From assembly GCA_945881865.1 (NCBI GenBank), contig CAMCVK010000003.1:62001-126000 (forward strand): 64,000 nucleotides of DNA. The letters are read 5' to 3'. Below, piece after piece: positions 1-8,333 of the stretch (the first letter of the stretch is position 1; every line of letters starts with the position of its first letter). The notes beneath the pieces were generated by a model. That model searched no databases, was not told the DNA's origin, and was given only the letters and a program-made list of their open reading frames with translations. Origin of the DNA: Fimbriimonas ginsengisoli Gsoil 348. GTDB lineage: Bacteria > Armatimonadota > Fimbriimonadia > Fimbriimonadales > Fimbriimonadaceae. Both the position numbers and the translations under genes were made by a program.

Positions 1-524
1 GCGAGAAGGCCGACGAGTACACGAAGCTTCGGCAGAGCAACGGTTCGGAAAATCCGTACAAGCTGCACGCCGAGCTCGCAGATGTGATGTGGAATAACTG
101 CGGCATCTGGCGCGTTCAGAAGGATCTGATCGCCGCGCAGGCCAAGCTGGACGAGCTTTCGCAACGCGCCCGCCAGGTGAACCTGATCGACGACTCCGGC
201 TGGAACAACCAGGCCGTGCCTTTTGCTCGTGCCGTTCAGAACATGATCGAGCAGGGCAAGGCGATTGTCGGCGGCGCGATGGCCCGCGACGAGTCGCGCG
301 GCGCGCACTTCAAGATGGATACGCCAGACCGAGACGACACCAACTGGCTGAAGTCGACTCTGGCCACTTGGACACCGACCGGACCGACGTTCCGGCTGGA
401 AGCGATCGACTGCCGATACATCGCTCCCCGCGCGCGAAAGTATCGGATCAATCAGAACAAGATCGTGAAGGATCTGATGGGCGAGGAATACCTCGCGGAG
501 CTAGCCATTAAGACCGAAGCGTAA
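1..524 (+). CDS. sdhA: Succinate dehydrogenase flavoprotein subunit, 3' end only
   Basis: The gene enters from the left edge and reads from base 3 for 173 codons to TAA at 522-524. It is the C-terminal part of the FAD subunit that oxidises succinate to fumarate and passes electrons to quinone on the inner membrane. The helical C-terminal domain is recognisable: ELADVMWNNCGIWR, then the family signature ARDESRGAH followed by RDDTNWLK, and the tail CRYIAPRARKYRINQ. The FAD-binding and active-site regions lie outside the window. Its stop codon sits in the loop of a perfect hairpin shared with the convergent secG. Fumarate reductase flavoprotein is the close alternative; sucC and isocitrate dehydrogenase in the same window fit a TCA role. 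Confidence 0.9.
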   Translation, partial: EKADEYTKLRQSNGSENPYKLHAELADVMWNNCGIWRVQKDLIAAQAKLDELSQRARQVNLIDDSGWNNQAVPFARAVQNMIEQGKAIVGGAMARDESRGAHFKMDTPDRDDTNWLKSTLATWTPTGPTFRLEAIDCRYIAPRARKYRINQNKIVKDLMGEEYLAELAIKTEA

Positions 525-535
525 GCTTCGGTCTT
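510..535. terminator. Bidirectional hairpin between convergent sdhA and secG
   Basis: An 11-bp perfect inverted repeat (AAGACCGAAGC, loop GTAA, GCTTCGGTCTT) lies exactly at the 3' ends of both genes. The loop is the sdhA stop codon, and the right arm runs into the secG stop codon. Adjacent A and T runs give a short U-tract in either direction, so it probably terminates both transcripts. Read directly from the sequence; termination itself is inferred. Confidence 0.75.
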
Positions 536-780
536 TAGTTGCCAAGCTTAAGGTAGTGGCTCAGCATGTCGATGCCGAGCATGAGGGCCATGAAGCCCAC
601 GCCCAGGTACAGCGTCCAGCGCGAGATCTGGTCGTCAAAGCTGGCCTTGCCCTTGAACGACGTGCGGACACTGCCGCCCCCCGACATCGCGTCGCCTTTC
701 CCGGTTAGCAGAATGAGGCCGGAGAAAACGATGGCGACAATGATGGCCACGGTTAGCAGGACCCAGTAGAACACGCTCAT
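535..780 (-). CDS. secG: SecG preprotein translocase subunit
   Basis: This 81-residue protein is the small SecG partner of the SecYE translocon in the inner membrane, which helps SecA-driven export. Start ATG at 780 gives MSVFYWVLLTVAIIVAIVF, the first membrane helix, followed by the family motif GKGDAMSGGG, a polar loop, and a second helix WTLYLGVGFMALMLGIDML. Length and two-helix topology match SecG. The frame stays open upstream to 975, but that extension has no SecG character and covers the promoter of the divergent gene, so it is rejected. It converges with sdhA over a shared hairpin. Confidence 0.9.
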   Translation of the reverse strand: MSVFYWVLLTVAIIVAIVFSGLILLTGKGDAMSGGGSVRTSFKGKASFDDQISRWTLYLGVGFMALMLGIDMLSHYLKLGN

Positions 781-871
781 GAACTCATAAGGGTACCCAA
801 CGGGCTTTCGATTGGGTGGGATTTGAGGCGGCGACAAAATCACCGTTAGGGCAAATGGGCCGTGGCTAACG

Positions 872-877
872 TATAAT
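872..877 (+). promoter_or_regulatory. Probable -10 box of the STAND ATPase gene
   Basis: TATAAT lies 20 nt before the ATG at 898, leaving a short leader with GGCAGG as a possible weak ribosome site. No convincing -35 is visible at 17 bp, so this is a tentative call. Confidence 0.4.
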
Positions 878-897
878 CGGGCGGCAGGTTTCCACCC

Positions 898-3810
898 ATG
901 CTCGGCCCAAGTCGCACCCCGCCCACCGACCTCTTTGAGGAGCGATTCACGAACCGTGTCGGGGAGATTCGCCACTTCCTAGATCTGCTCAATCTGCCCG
1001 AGACAGAGCTGGTGAAGATTCACTTCTTCCGGGGCGTCACCGGCGCGGGCAAGTCGCACCTGTTGACGAAGTTTGAGAAGCTCTGTCGGGAACAGTCGGT
1101 CGGCGTGTTGCGCCTTGACCTGGACCCGGAGCGGCAGGGCACGCCGACAATCGACCAGGCCGCGTTGGCGGCGCGCCTGGTGCACGCCTGGGAGCTATCG
1201 GCGCCGCGCACCCGGCATGCGCTCATGCGCATTGCGCTCATTGAGTCGCAGGCGCTGTGGAGCCAGAGCGAGCTGGCGAAGGAGCTTGGTAGCCAGGCGG
1301 CGGGAGTTAGCAGTGACATTCTGCTGGAGAATTGGGACTCGTTCTCCATCGGTGGGTTTGTCGCGGCCGGCTTCAAGACGGCGATCGGCGCGGCGAGAGA
1401 GTGGCGCAGCCCGCTGCAGACGTTCCTGCGGTCGGAGGAAGGCAAAGCGGACGAGCTGTTTTTTCGTGGGAATCCGACGGCGGAAAAGATTCGTGAGGAC
1501 CTGTTTCGTCGGCTTGGGCTCGATTTTCAGGATCATCCGGCGGGCGAGCGGCAGAACCGGGCGGTTAGAGCCGCCCTGCTCATCGATTCTCTGGAAAAGG
1601 CGTCCGGTTCCCATGATTGGATTTGGGATATCTACCAAAACTTCGCCGATGCGAACGGGGTGCCCCGGCTTTTGGTTTTGGGGGCCGGGCAAACCGTGCC
1701 CGAGTTGCCTCCGGCAGCGGCGAATTTTGTTGATACGGTTTTCCTTGACGGCTTTCTCGATTCGGATGCTCGGCAGTACATCGAAGAGAAACGACGGATC
1801 GACCCTGCCCGCACTGGGGAGATTTTGGAGGCGTCTGTGGAGAGCGGCGAGCCGGTGCGCTACCACGTGTTTTCGCTTGGCCTGTCCTGCGACACGGTCT
1901 TGCTGGACCCTTCCACGAACCTGAACGATCTTGGGACGGCTGGCCAGTTGTCCGAGGATGAACTCAAGGAGGGGTACACACGGGAATTGGCGGTGGTGAA
2001 CCGCTTTATGCGCGCTATTGCGGAACCGCTTAGGCGGCGGTATATGCGGCGGCTGGCCCTCACGCCGGTGTGGGACGACGACGCGGTCGGGTTTGCGTTT
2101 GAGCGCAACTCGCCGGACCAGCGCGAGGATATCCTCGACTGGCTCGCTCCGTTCAGCTTCATCACCCGGCGGTCCGACGGAACCTCGGTGATGCACGGGG
2201 CGATCAGAAGGTGTTTGCTGGCCACGAACGACCCGCAGGATGTCGCCCGCTGGCACGCCGAGTGGGCGAAGTACTGGCGTGAGCGGTCCGGTGAGGAGGA
2301 CGGCGGAACGAGCGAGCCGTACTGGCACCACCGGTTGCTGATGTCGAAAGGGATCAACGTCTGGGCAGAAGTCACGAAAGCACGCCGCTTGTCCTTGCGG
2401 ATGCAAGACCATGCCGCCCTAGTTGACCGATTGGAGTCGCACCTGGATGCGATGAACGCGGCAGCGGATGAGCAGGCCTGGGCGTTGGCGTGCTCGTGGT
2501 TTGGTTATGAAGCGCAAGAAGTCACGGTTGGGCGTGATCGTCTACGGGCCGCCGCTCGGGCCTGCCGGAATGCTCTGGCGATGAGCACCCGGGAATCAAT
2601 GCCCACGGACTGGGCGACGGCGCAGAACAACCTGGGGGAAGTTCTGAGAAAGTTGGGTGACCGGACGAACGAAGAGGAGGTATCGCAGCAGGCGGTGGCG
2701 GCGTACCGCAGTGCCCTAGAGGTGCACACCCGGGAGTCATGGCCCGCGAACTGGGCGATGACGCAGAACAACCTAGGGAACGTTCTGTCTACTTTGGGTG
2801 AGCGTTCGAACGACGCGGAGCTATTGCAGCAGGCTGTAGCGGCGTACCGGAGTGCCCTGGAGGTGCACACCCGGGAGGCATTGCCCGCGGATTGGGCGAT
2901 GACGCAGAACAACCTCGGGGGCGTTCTTTGGACGTTGGGCGAGCGGACGAACGACGCGGACCAAATGAAAGAGGGGGCGGCGGCGTGCCGGAACGCCCTG
3001 GCAGTTTACACCCGGGAGTCATTCCCCTCGGACTGGGCGGCGACGCAGAACAACCTGGGGAACGTTCTGAAAACGCTGGGCGAGTGGACGAACGACGCGG
3101 AGCTATTGCAGCAGGCGGTGGCGGCGTTCCGGAGCGCCCTGGAGGTACGTACCCGGGAGGCGTTTCCCGCAGATTGGGCGATGACGCAGAACAACCTGGG
3201 GATCGTTCTGGGAACGTTGGGTGAGCGGACGAACGACGCGGAGCTATTGCAAGAGGCGGTGGCGGCGTGCCGGAGTGCCCTGGAGGTTTACACCCGGGTT
3301 TCCCTGCCCGCGAACTGGGCGTTGACGCAGAACAACCTGGGGTCCGTTCTCGGAACGTTGGGCGATAGGACGAACGACGCGGAACTGTTGCAGCAGGCGG
3401 TGGCCGCGTGCCGGAGCGCTCTGGAGGTTTACACCCGGGAGTCATTGCCCGCGTTTTGGGCGATGACGCAAGACAACCTGGGGCTCGTGCTGCGAACGCT
3501 GGGTGAGCGGACGAACGTCCCGGAGCTGTTGCAGCAGGCGGTGGCGGCGTACCGCAGTGCCCTAGAGGTCCATACCCGGGAGGCATTGCCTGCATACTGG
3601 GCGCAGACGCAAAACAATCTCGGCACAGTTCTGCTGATCCTTGCGAGAAATGATGCAAAGCCTGACTTCGCTGACGAAGCGGCGGACGCATTTCGCGGGG
3701 CGTGGGAGGTTATCGAAGCGGGCGGCCAGACGCAGTACGCGGAATACTTCTCAGACAGAATTGGTGCCTCCGAGGAACTGGTCGCGCGGCTCTCCCTCCC
3801 GGCCGAATAG
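898..3810 (+). CDS. STAND-type P-loop ATPase with TPR repeats
   Basis: A 970-residue protein. The N-terminal NTPase domain has a P-loop, RGVTGAGKSH, near residues 45-54 and a probable Walker B ALLIDS near 226-231. A middle helical region follows. From about residue 555 to 950 there are eight tetratricopeptide-type units, each with a conserved W-A-x-T-Q-N-N-L-G core and spaced by exactly 47 residues. No membrane segment or signal peptide is visible, so it should be cytosolic. Architecture (NTPase switch plus repeat sensor) is that of STAND proteins, a class that includes signalling proteins and antiphage sensors. No separate effector enzyme domain is recognised at the N-terminus. It stands alone between secG and an oxidoreductase operon. 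Function is therefore open; defence or signalling is only an inference from architecture. Confidence 0.75.
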   Translation: MLGPSRTPPTDLFEERFTNRVGEIRHFLDLLNLPETELVKIHFFRGVTGAGKSHLLTKFEKLCREQSVGVLRLDLDPERQGTPTIDQAALAARLVHAWELSAPRTRHALMRIALIESQALWSQSELAKELGSQAAGVSSDILLENWDSFSIGGFVAAGFKTAIGAAREWRSPLQTFLRSEEGKADELFFRGNPTAEKIREDLFRRLGLDFQDHPAGERQNRAVRAALLIDSLEKASGSHDWIWDIYQNFADANGVPRLLVLGAGQTVPELPPAAANFVDTVFLDGFLDSDARQYIEEKRRIDPARTGEILEASVESGEPVRYHVFSLGLSCDTVLLDPSTNLNDLGTAGQLSEDELKEGYTRELAVVNRFMRAIAEPLRRRYMRRLALTPVWDDDAVGFAFERNSPDQREDILDWLAPFSFITRRSDGTSVMHGAIRRCLLATNDPQDVARWHAEWAKYWRERSGEEDGGTSEPYWHHRLLMSKGINVWAEVTKARRLSLRMQDHAALVDRLESHLDAMNAAADEQAWALACSWFGYEAQEVTVGRDRLRAAARACRNALAMSTRESMPTDWATAQNNLGEVLRKLGDRTNEEEVSQQAVAAYRSALEVHTRESWPANWAMTQNNLGNVLSTLGERSNDAELLQQAVAAYRSALEVHTREALPADWAMTQNNLGGVLWTLGERTNDADQMKEGAAACRNALAVYTRESFPSDWAATQNNLGNVLKTLGEWTNDAELLQQAVAAFRSALEVRTREAFPADWAMTQNNLGIVLGTLGERTNDAELLQEAVAACRSALEVYTRVSLPANWALTQNNLGSVLGTLGDRTNDAELLQQAVAACRSALEVYTRESLPAFWAMTQDNLGLVLRTLGERTNVPELLQQAVAAYRSALEVHTREALPAYWAQTQNNLGTVLLILARNDAKPDFADEAADAFRGAWEVIEAGGQTQYAEYFSDRIGASEELVARLSLPAE
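2623..3750 (+). repeat. Eight in-phase 141-bp coding repeats (TPR array)
   Basis: The codons for QNNLG (QDNLG in unit 7) begin at 2623, 2764, 2905, 3046, 3187, 3328, 3469 and 3610, a strict 141-bp period. Units share long nucleotide blocks such as CAGCAGGCGGTGGC and GAGCGGACGAACG, so the array looks recently expanded by duplication and may vary in copy number between strains. Confidence 0.9.
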
Positions 3811-3864
3811 AAACCAGAGGCCACGCCGCCACCCGCAAGCCGCACTCGAACCGACTCTGAACCC

Positions 3865-4047
3865 TTCTCCCGTCCGCGGAAAATGAACTTTCGGACGTGA
3901 TACTTGCCATCTGAACCCTTCTCCCGTCTGCGGGAGAAGGGCAGGGATGAGGGCTAAATCACCCATTTTAGCCACGTAGAGAGTACCCTTTCCTCCCAAT
4001 AGTGGCCGTCTCCGCCTCATCCTAATCCTTCTCCCGAGGGAGAAGGA
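3865..4047. repeat. Intergenic palindromes of the CCCTTCTCCCG type
   Basis: Three related motifs lie after the STAND gene. One is degenerate near 3865-3885. One is a perfect hairpin at 3916-3941 (CCCTTCTCCCG, loop TCTG, CGGGAGAAGGG). The third is at 4026-4047 (TCCTTCTCCC, GA, GGGAGAAGGA). No gene is seen in 3811-4187. They resemble dispersed REP-like elements; the copy next to the stop may also act as a terminator. Confidence 0.6.
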
Positions 4048-4061
4048 CTTTCAGAGCTCTC

Positions 4062-4140
4062 CCCCACGGTCACCGCTTCGCATGGGCACCATTTTGGAGA
4101 GAAACGGCTCCAGGTTTCCCCTTTCAACGGGCACCCTCTC
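4062..4140. repeat. Degenerate copies of the GGTKCCCC palindrome family
   Basis: CCCACGGTCACCGCTTCGC followed by ATGGGCACC, and GTTTCCCCTTTCAACGGGCACC, match in pattern the palindromic repeats at 28969-29152 and 29624-29720 (GG-T-CCCC arm, short loop, GGGG-ACC arm). They end just before the oxidoreductase gene. Confidence 0.45.
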
Positions 4141-4187
4141 GCAAGGAAGCGACGCCAGGTTGCGGGCGATTCGACTAGACTTTGCCC

Positions 4188-5762
4188 ATGGCTCCGGCGG
4201 CATCGAAGACACGGTACGACGCGGTGGTCGTGGGGAGTGGCCACAACGGCCTGGTCGCGGCGGCCTACCTGGCCCGGGCCGGAAAGTCGGTGTTGGTGCT
4301 CGAGCGCAATGCGACCCTAGGCGGCGCGACGGCTTCGCAGCGGGTGTTTCCCGACTACGAGGCATACCTTTCGCGCTACTCGTACCTCGTTTCGCTCTTT
4401 CCGCAAAAGATCATCGACGACCTGGGACTCACCTTCGAGACCCGGCGCCGGACGACGGCTTCCTTCACGCCGTACGGCGATTCGCAGGGGCTGGTGATGT
4501 CGAACGTCGATCCGGCGCGCTCGCGGCAGTCGATGGATGAGCTTGGAGCCGGGCTTTGGGAGAGCTATTCGCGGCTGATGGAGCTGGAAGGCGCGATCGC
4601 CGCCAAGGCATGGCCGACCATGTTGGAGCCGCTATTGTCACGCGAGGCATTCCGTGCGCAAATGGAAACCGCGGACGAGAAGGAGGCGTGGAAGTCCTTC
4701 GTCGAGGAGCCGTTGGGCGAGGTCATCGAACGGTTGATTCCGAACGATGTGCTGCGTGGACTGCTGCTGACGGACGCGAAGATCGGAGTCTTCACCCACC
4801 CACACGACCCGAGCCTCATCCAGAATCGCTGCTTTTTGTATCACATCATCGGCGGCGGGACCGGCGAGTGGCGCGTGCCGGTCGGCGGCATGCGGTCTCT
4901 CGTGAACGCTTTGCTGGATTCGTGCCGCGCCGCCGGCGTAGAGTTTTTGACTTCCGCGCCGGTGACGAACGTGGCGCAGGGCAACCCGCACACGGTGAGT
5001 TTTGGAGTCGAAGGGGTGCAGCGCGAAGTCGAGGCCGAGCACGTTTTGATTAATGCCGGGCCGAAGACGTTTGCCAAGATCACCGGGACGACGTGGAACC
5101 CGATTCCGACCGACGAGGGCTCCGTCATCAAGATCAATATGCTGCTGCGGCGGTTGCCGAAGGTGCGGGCGAAGGGGGTCGGTTCGGAGGAGGCGTTTGC
5201 CGGTTCGTTCCACATCGACGAGGGCTACGCCCAGATGCAGGCTTCGTACGAAAGCGCGCGAGACGGCGTCCTTCCGAGTCCGGCACCCGGCGAAATGTAT
5301 TGCCATACGCTCACCGATCCCTCCATTTTGAGCCCGGATTTGCAGGCCGCCGGGTACCACACCCTCACGTTGTTTGGGCTCGATATGCCCTATCGACTGT
5401 TCCAGCAAGACCACGATGCCCGGCGCGACCAGGTGCTGGAGGGCTATTTGGACGCACTTGATGGCGTTTGCGATGGCTCTTTCCGGGATTGTCTTGCGCT
5501 TGACAAGGACGGCCGCCCATGCGTCGAGATCAAAACGCCCCAGGATTTGGAGCAAGAAGTCGACCTGGACCAAGGCAATATTTTCCACAACTCGCTCTCG
5601 TGGTTTTTTGCCGACCGCGCGGAAGACGTTGGCACCTGGGGCGTCGAGACCGAGTTCCCGCGCATCTACCGGGCGGGGTCGTCGGCCTTGCGGGGCGGCG
5701 CGGTGAGCGGGATTCCGGGCCACAACGCTGCGCGCTGCATTTTGGAAAAGGATCCGTCATGA
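4188..5762 (+). CDS. FAD-dependent oxidoreductase, phytoene-desaturase/PYROXD2-like
   Basis: A 524-residue flavoprotein of the phytoene desaturase (amine-oxidase-like) superfamily. The dinucleotide-binding motif VVVGSGHNGLVAAAYLARAG is at residues 13-32 and is followed by the LERN/GGATAS segment typical of this family. The C-terminal FAD-contact region is RAGSSALRGGAVSGIPGHNA. No signal peptide or membrane helix is seen. ATG at 4188 is preferred to an in-frame TTG two codons upstream. The stop overlaps the ATG of the next gene (ATGA), so the two are co-translated with a flavodoxin-fold protein. Substrate cannot be told from sequence; PYROXD2-like members in bacteria are mostly uncharacterised. 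Confidence 0.75.
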   Translation: MAPAASKTRYDAVVVGSGHNGLVAAAYLARAGKSVLVLERNATLGGATASQRVFPDYEAYLSRYSYLVSLFPQKIIDDLGLTFETRRRTTASFTPYGDSQGLVMSNVDPARSRQSMDELGAGLWESYSRLMELEGAIAAKAWPTMLEPLLSREAFRAQMETADEKEAWKSFVEEPLGEVIERLIPNDVLRGLLLTDAKIGVFTHPHDPSLIQNRCFLYHIIGGGTGEWRVPVGGMRSLVNALLDSCRAAGVEFLTSAPVTNVAQGNPHTVSFGVEGVQREVEAEHVLINAGPKTFAKITGTTWNPIPTDEGSVIKINMLLRRLPKVRAKGVGSEEAFAGSFHIDEGYAQMQASYESARDGVLPSPAPGEMYCHTLTDPSILSPDLQAAGYHTLTLFGLDMPYRLFQQDHDARRDQVLEGYLDALDGVCDGSFRDCLALDKDGRPCVEIKTPQDLEQEVDLDQGNIFHNSLSWFFADRAEDVGTWGVETEFPRIYRAGSSALRGGAVSGIPGHNAARCILEKDPS

Positions 5763-6259
5763 AGGTTTTGGCGAATGTGTTTCACCCCGGACTCGCGGAG
5801 TCGCGCGTCATCCGGCTTTGGGCGGACGCGCTCGAAGCGGCGGGAGTTGAGGTTCGCCGTCACACCGGCGAGCCTCTGGACCACGCCGCCGAGCGAGCCG
5901 CGTGCGAGTCAGCCGACCGGCTCCTCTTCGTCCATCCGTTCCATTGGTACAGCGCGCCGTGGCCGCTGAAGCAGTGGATTGATCAAGTTTTGACCGGCGG
6001 CTGGGCCTACGGCGGGCCGGATCGCTTAGCCGGAAAGCCGTGGAGGCACGCGATCTCGGTGGGCGCGGGTGCCGAGGAGTACGAGCCGGGTGGCTCGCGC
6101 CGGTATTCGGTAGAGGAATTCCTGCGTCCGTTCGAGCGGACTGCGGCCTTCTGCCGGGCCGAATACCAGACGCCGTTTCTATTTTATGGCGCCGGGTACC
6201 GCGGCGACGAAGACATTCGAGCCGCAGCAGATGAGCTCGTTGATCGCCTAATTCGCTAG
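5759..6259 (+). CDS. Flavodoxin-fold NAD(P)H oxidoreductase
   Basis: A 166-residue protein of the flavodoxin_2 / NAD(P)H-quinone reductase family (KefF/MdaB-like), expected to bind FMN or FAD. The conserved block ADRLLFVHPFHWYSAPWPLK followed by QWIDQVLTGGWAYG is characteristic of the family. The C-terminal segment PFLFYGA also fits. Translation starts at ATG 5759 inside the stop codon of the upstream FAD enzyme, so the pair probably works together in a redox reaction. The frame is open further upstream but would overlap the oxidoreductase. The last 12 bases overlap the convergent glycosidase gene. Confidence 0.75.
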   Translation: MKVLANVFHPGLAESRVIRLWADALEAAGVEVRRHTGEPLDHAAERAACESADRLLFVHPFHWYSAPWPLKQWIDQVLTGGWAYGGPDRLAGKPWRHAISVGAGAEEYEPGGSRRYSVEEFLRPFERTAAFCRAEYQTPFLFYGAGYRGDEDIRAAADELVDRLIR

Positions 6260-7348
6260 CATGCGCTGCAACGCGTGGGCGGTTTCCTTCCACTTTTTGT
6301 CGCCACCGATGATGCCCCAGAGGTCAACCGGTCTCACGTCATGGCTCGGGATCGGACGGCCGTACAGCTGATCCGGCTCGAACCCGCCCTCGAACTCGTC
6401 CATGGACACCCAAAGGAAGATCTTCTCGCACCCGCGAATCTTGAGCAACTCGGGGCAAACGGCCTCCATCCAGCGCGCGCGATGCTCGTCCTCGCGCACC
6501 AGAATCGGGTGCTCCATCAACTCGCGACCGGTGTAGGCCGCCAGCACCGGAGTCCAAAGCCCGGGGAACTGCTTGTAGGTGTCGAACACGGTGTCGGTCA
6601 GGCTGCCGGTGCCCCACCAACCCATTTCGGTGATCCAGATTGGCTTGTCGGCCTCGCCGTTTGCGTCGGCAATGTCGCGAAAAGCCTGAGTCTCGGCGAC
6701 GTCGGCGTTCGGCAAAACCTCGGTCCGGAACATTCCCCAACTGTCGTATTGGTGATGATTCAGGATGTCGTAGTGCCCACGTGCGGCATCCCAAAACTCG
6801 ATGCGCTCGCCGACGACCGGCAGGTTGTTATAGGCGCAGGCCAAGGTTTTGGCATTCGAATCGAGGCTCTTCACGATGGCGTTGGCAGGCCGCAGCACCT
6901 TCTCGCAATACTCAACAACGGTTAGACCCTTGTGGTGAACCTTTGGTTCATTGAGGATTTCCCAATACGTGATGCGATCTTTGTATCGCTTCACCCAGGC
7001 CTCGACGAACCGATCTTGGTGCTCGGGGTGGTGATTGACGACGTCCTTGAGCGACGTTCCCGCCCAGGCGGGAACGGCCGGATCATCAAAGTGGCCGCCA
7101 AGCGTCGCAACGATCTGGACGCCCTTCGCGGCGCAGTCATCGACGATCCGGTCGTACAATTCCCAATCAAAAACGTCCGCCTCCGGCTGAACCAGCGGCC
7201 ACGAGAAGGCGAGACGGTTCCACTTGCAGCCCAGCTCGACAAACTGATCGACGATCCACTCGCTGTCATGGACGAACGTATGGAAGCCAGGACGACCGAC
7301 GTCCGGTCGCACGTGGTTCAGGCCAACGGAATCGGAGAGGTTATTCAT
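6248..7348 (-). CDS. Clan GH-A glycoside hydrolase
   Basis: A 366-residue (beta/alpha)8 glycosidase with no signal peptide, so probably cytoplasmic. The acid/base glutamate is in YWEILNEPKV (E134) and the nucleophile in WITEMGWWG (E241). These are the usual NEP and strand-7 Glu positions of clan A families such as GH5, GH39 and related ones. The start chosen is ATG 7348 (MNNLSDSVG), which overlaps the stop of the upstream dehydrogenase by 8 nt. A start at 7375 would lengthen that overlap. It is the last gene of a five-gene minus-strand operon. Exact family and substrate are uncertain. Confidence 0.75.
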   Translation of the reverse strand: MNNLSDSVGLNHVRPDVGRPGFHTFVHDSEWIVDQFVELGCKWNRLAFSWPLVQPEADVFDWELYDRIVDDCAAKGVQIVATLGGHFDDPAVPAWAGTSLKDVVNHHPEHQDRFVEAWVKRYKDRITYWEILNEPKVHHKGLTVVEYCEKVLRPANAIVKSLDSNAKTLACAYNNLPVVGERIEFWDAARGHYDILNHHQYDSWGMFRTEVLPNADVAETQAFRDIADANGEADKPIWITEMGWWGTGSLTDTVFDTYKQFPGLWTPVLAAYTGRELMEHPILVREDEHRARWMEAVCPELLKIRGCEKIFLWVSMDEFEGGFEPDQLYGRPIPSHDVRPVDLWGIIGGDKKWKETAHALQRMLAN

Positions 7349-8333
7349 GTTGCGTCCAATCGAGAACAATGCCAAGCGAAGGCTGCTTTTGCTGGATCAG
7401 CGACAACATTTCGGGTGCCTGCGCGAACGGCACGTGGTGCGAGACGATGTCGCGAAAACGCATTTTGCCTGCCGCCATCAGGTCTAAAGTGGCCCCGAGC
7501 CGCGCGCGCGTCCAACCGGAGACGAAGTGCGCGGTCACCTCGCGTTGCTGCAAATGGGCCATGTTCGCCCAGGTGTCGCCCGAGCTGAATCCGGCATAGA
7601 CGATTTCGCCGCCGCGCGGCGGCAAAAGATCCATGTATCGCGACTGAACCGCCTCGCCCTGGATCGTGTCGATGATCGAGAAAACTGACTCGAGGCCAGT
7701 TTCGCTTCGCACCGCCCCGACGAGATCGGACTCTTTGCCGTTCACCGTCGCATCGATGCCCGCTTTCCGGGCAATCTCAAGTCGCTCGGCACGATGGCCA
7801 ACCAACACGACTTTCGCCCCGCGTGCCCGGGCCGCCTGCGCGGCGCATTGGCCGATGACACCATCCCCAAAGACCGCCACCCAGTCGCCGGGCGTGATGG
7901 TCGCGCGGGAGGCCGCATTAAACCCAACCTGCGCGACGACAAAACTGGCCGCATCGACCGGATCCACCCCTTCCGGAAGGCGATAGATCTCGCCTTCGCT
8001 CGTATTGGCCAACCCGATGTGCGAACCCCACATCGAAGCGACGCCTTCCGGCGCCGAAGCCCACGTCGCCGCCACGCGCTCTCCGATGGCCCAGCCGCTA
8101 ACGCCGTCGCCAAGGGCGGTGACCCTGCCGACGCGCTGGTAGCCCGGAACGCATGGATACTGCGTAGGCTGCCAAGTGAAGACATCCTGCAATACCCAGC
8201 CTTCTGTACCGGGGCTGATCACGCTGAACTCAGTCTTCACCTGTACTTCGCCCGGGGCCGGGGGCGGGACCGAGACCTCGCGGACGGCGACCTGCCCAAG
8301 TGACTCAAAAACTACGGCGGGCGTCAGGCTCAT
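7341..8333 (-). CDS. Zinc-independent MDR dehydrogenase
   Basis: A 330-residue medium-chain dehydrogenase/reductase with an N-terminal GroES-like domain (about 1-130) and a Rossmann domain containing VAVFGDGVIGQCAAQAARARG. The usual catalytic Cys of zinc alcohol dehydrogenases is absent; the corresponding segment reads SVISPGTEGW. This resembles the zinc-free sugar dehydrogenase/BchC-like branch. The start overlaps the stop of the SDR gene (ATGA) and its end overlaps the glycosidase start, so it is translated as part of one operon. A role in oxidising a sugar released by the operon's glycosidase is inferred. Confidence 0.75.
   Translation of the reverse strand: MSLTPAVVFESLGQVAVREVSVPPPAPGEVQVKTEFSVISPGTEGWVLQDVFTWQPTQYPCVPGYQRVGRVTALGDGVSGWAIGERVAATWASAPEGVASMWGSHIGLANTSEGEIYRLPEGVDPVDAASFVVAQVGFNAASRATITPGDWVAVFGDGVIGQCAAQAARARGAKVVLVGHRAERLEIARKAGIDATVNGKESDLVGAVRSETGLESVFSIIDTIQGEAVQSRYMDLLPPRGGEIVYAGFSSGDTWANMAHLQQREVTAHFVSGWTRARLGATLDLMAAGKMRFRDIVSHHVPFAQAPEMLSLIQQKQPSLGIVLDWTQHE

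Noticed and set aside
1195-2412. Long minus-strand open frame opposite the STAND gene
   Set aside because: Arg/Pro-rich shadow with no family signature; the plus strand encodes a clear ATPase-TPR protein.
2623-3750. Regular repeats considered as a CRISPR array
   Set aside because: The 141-bp units are coding, in frame and without spacer structure.
4638-5723. 361-codon minus-strand frame
   Set aside because: Shadow of the FAD oxidoreductase, whose motifs are intact on the plus strand.
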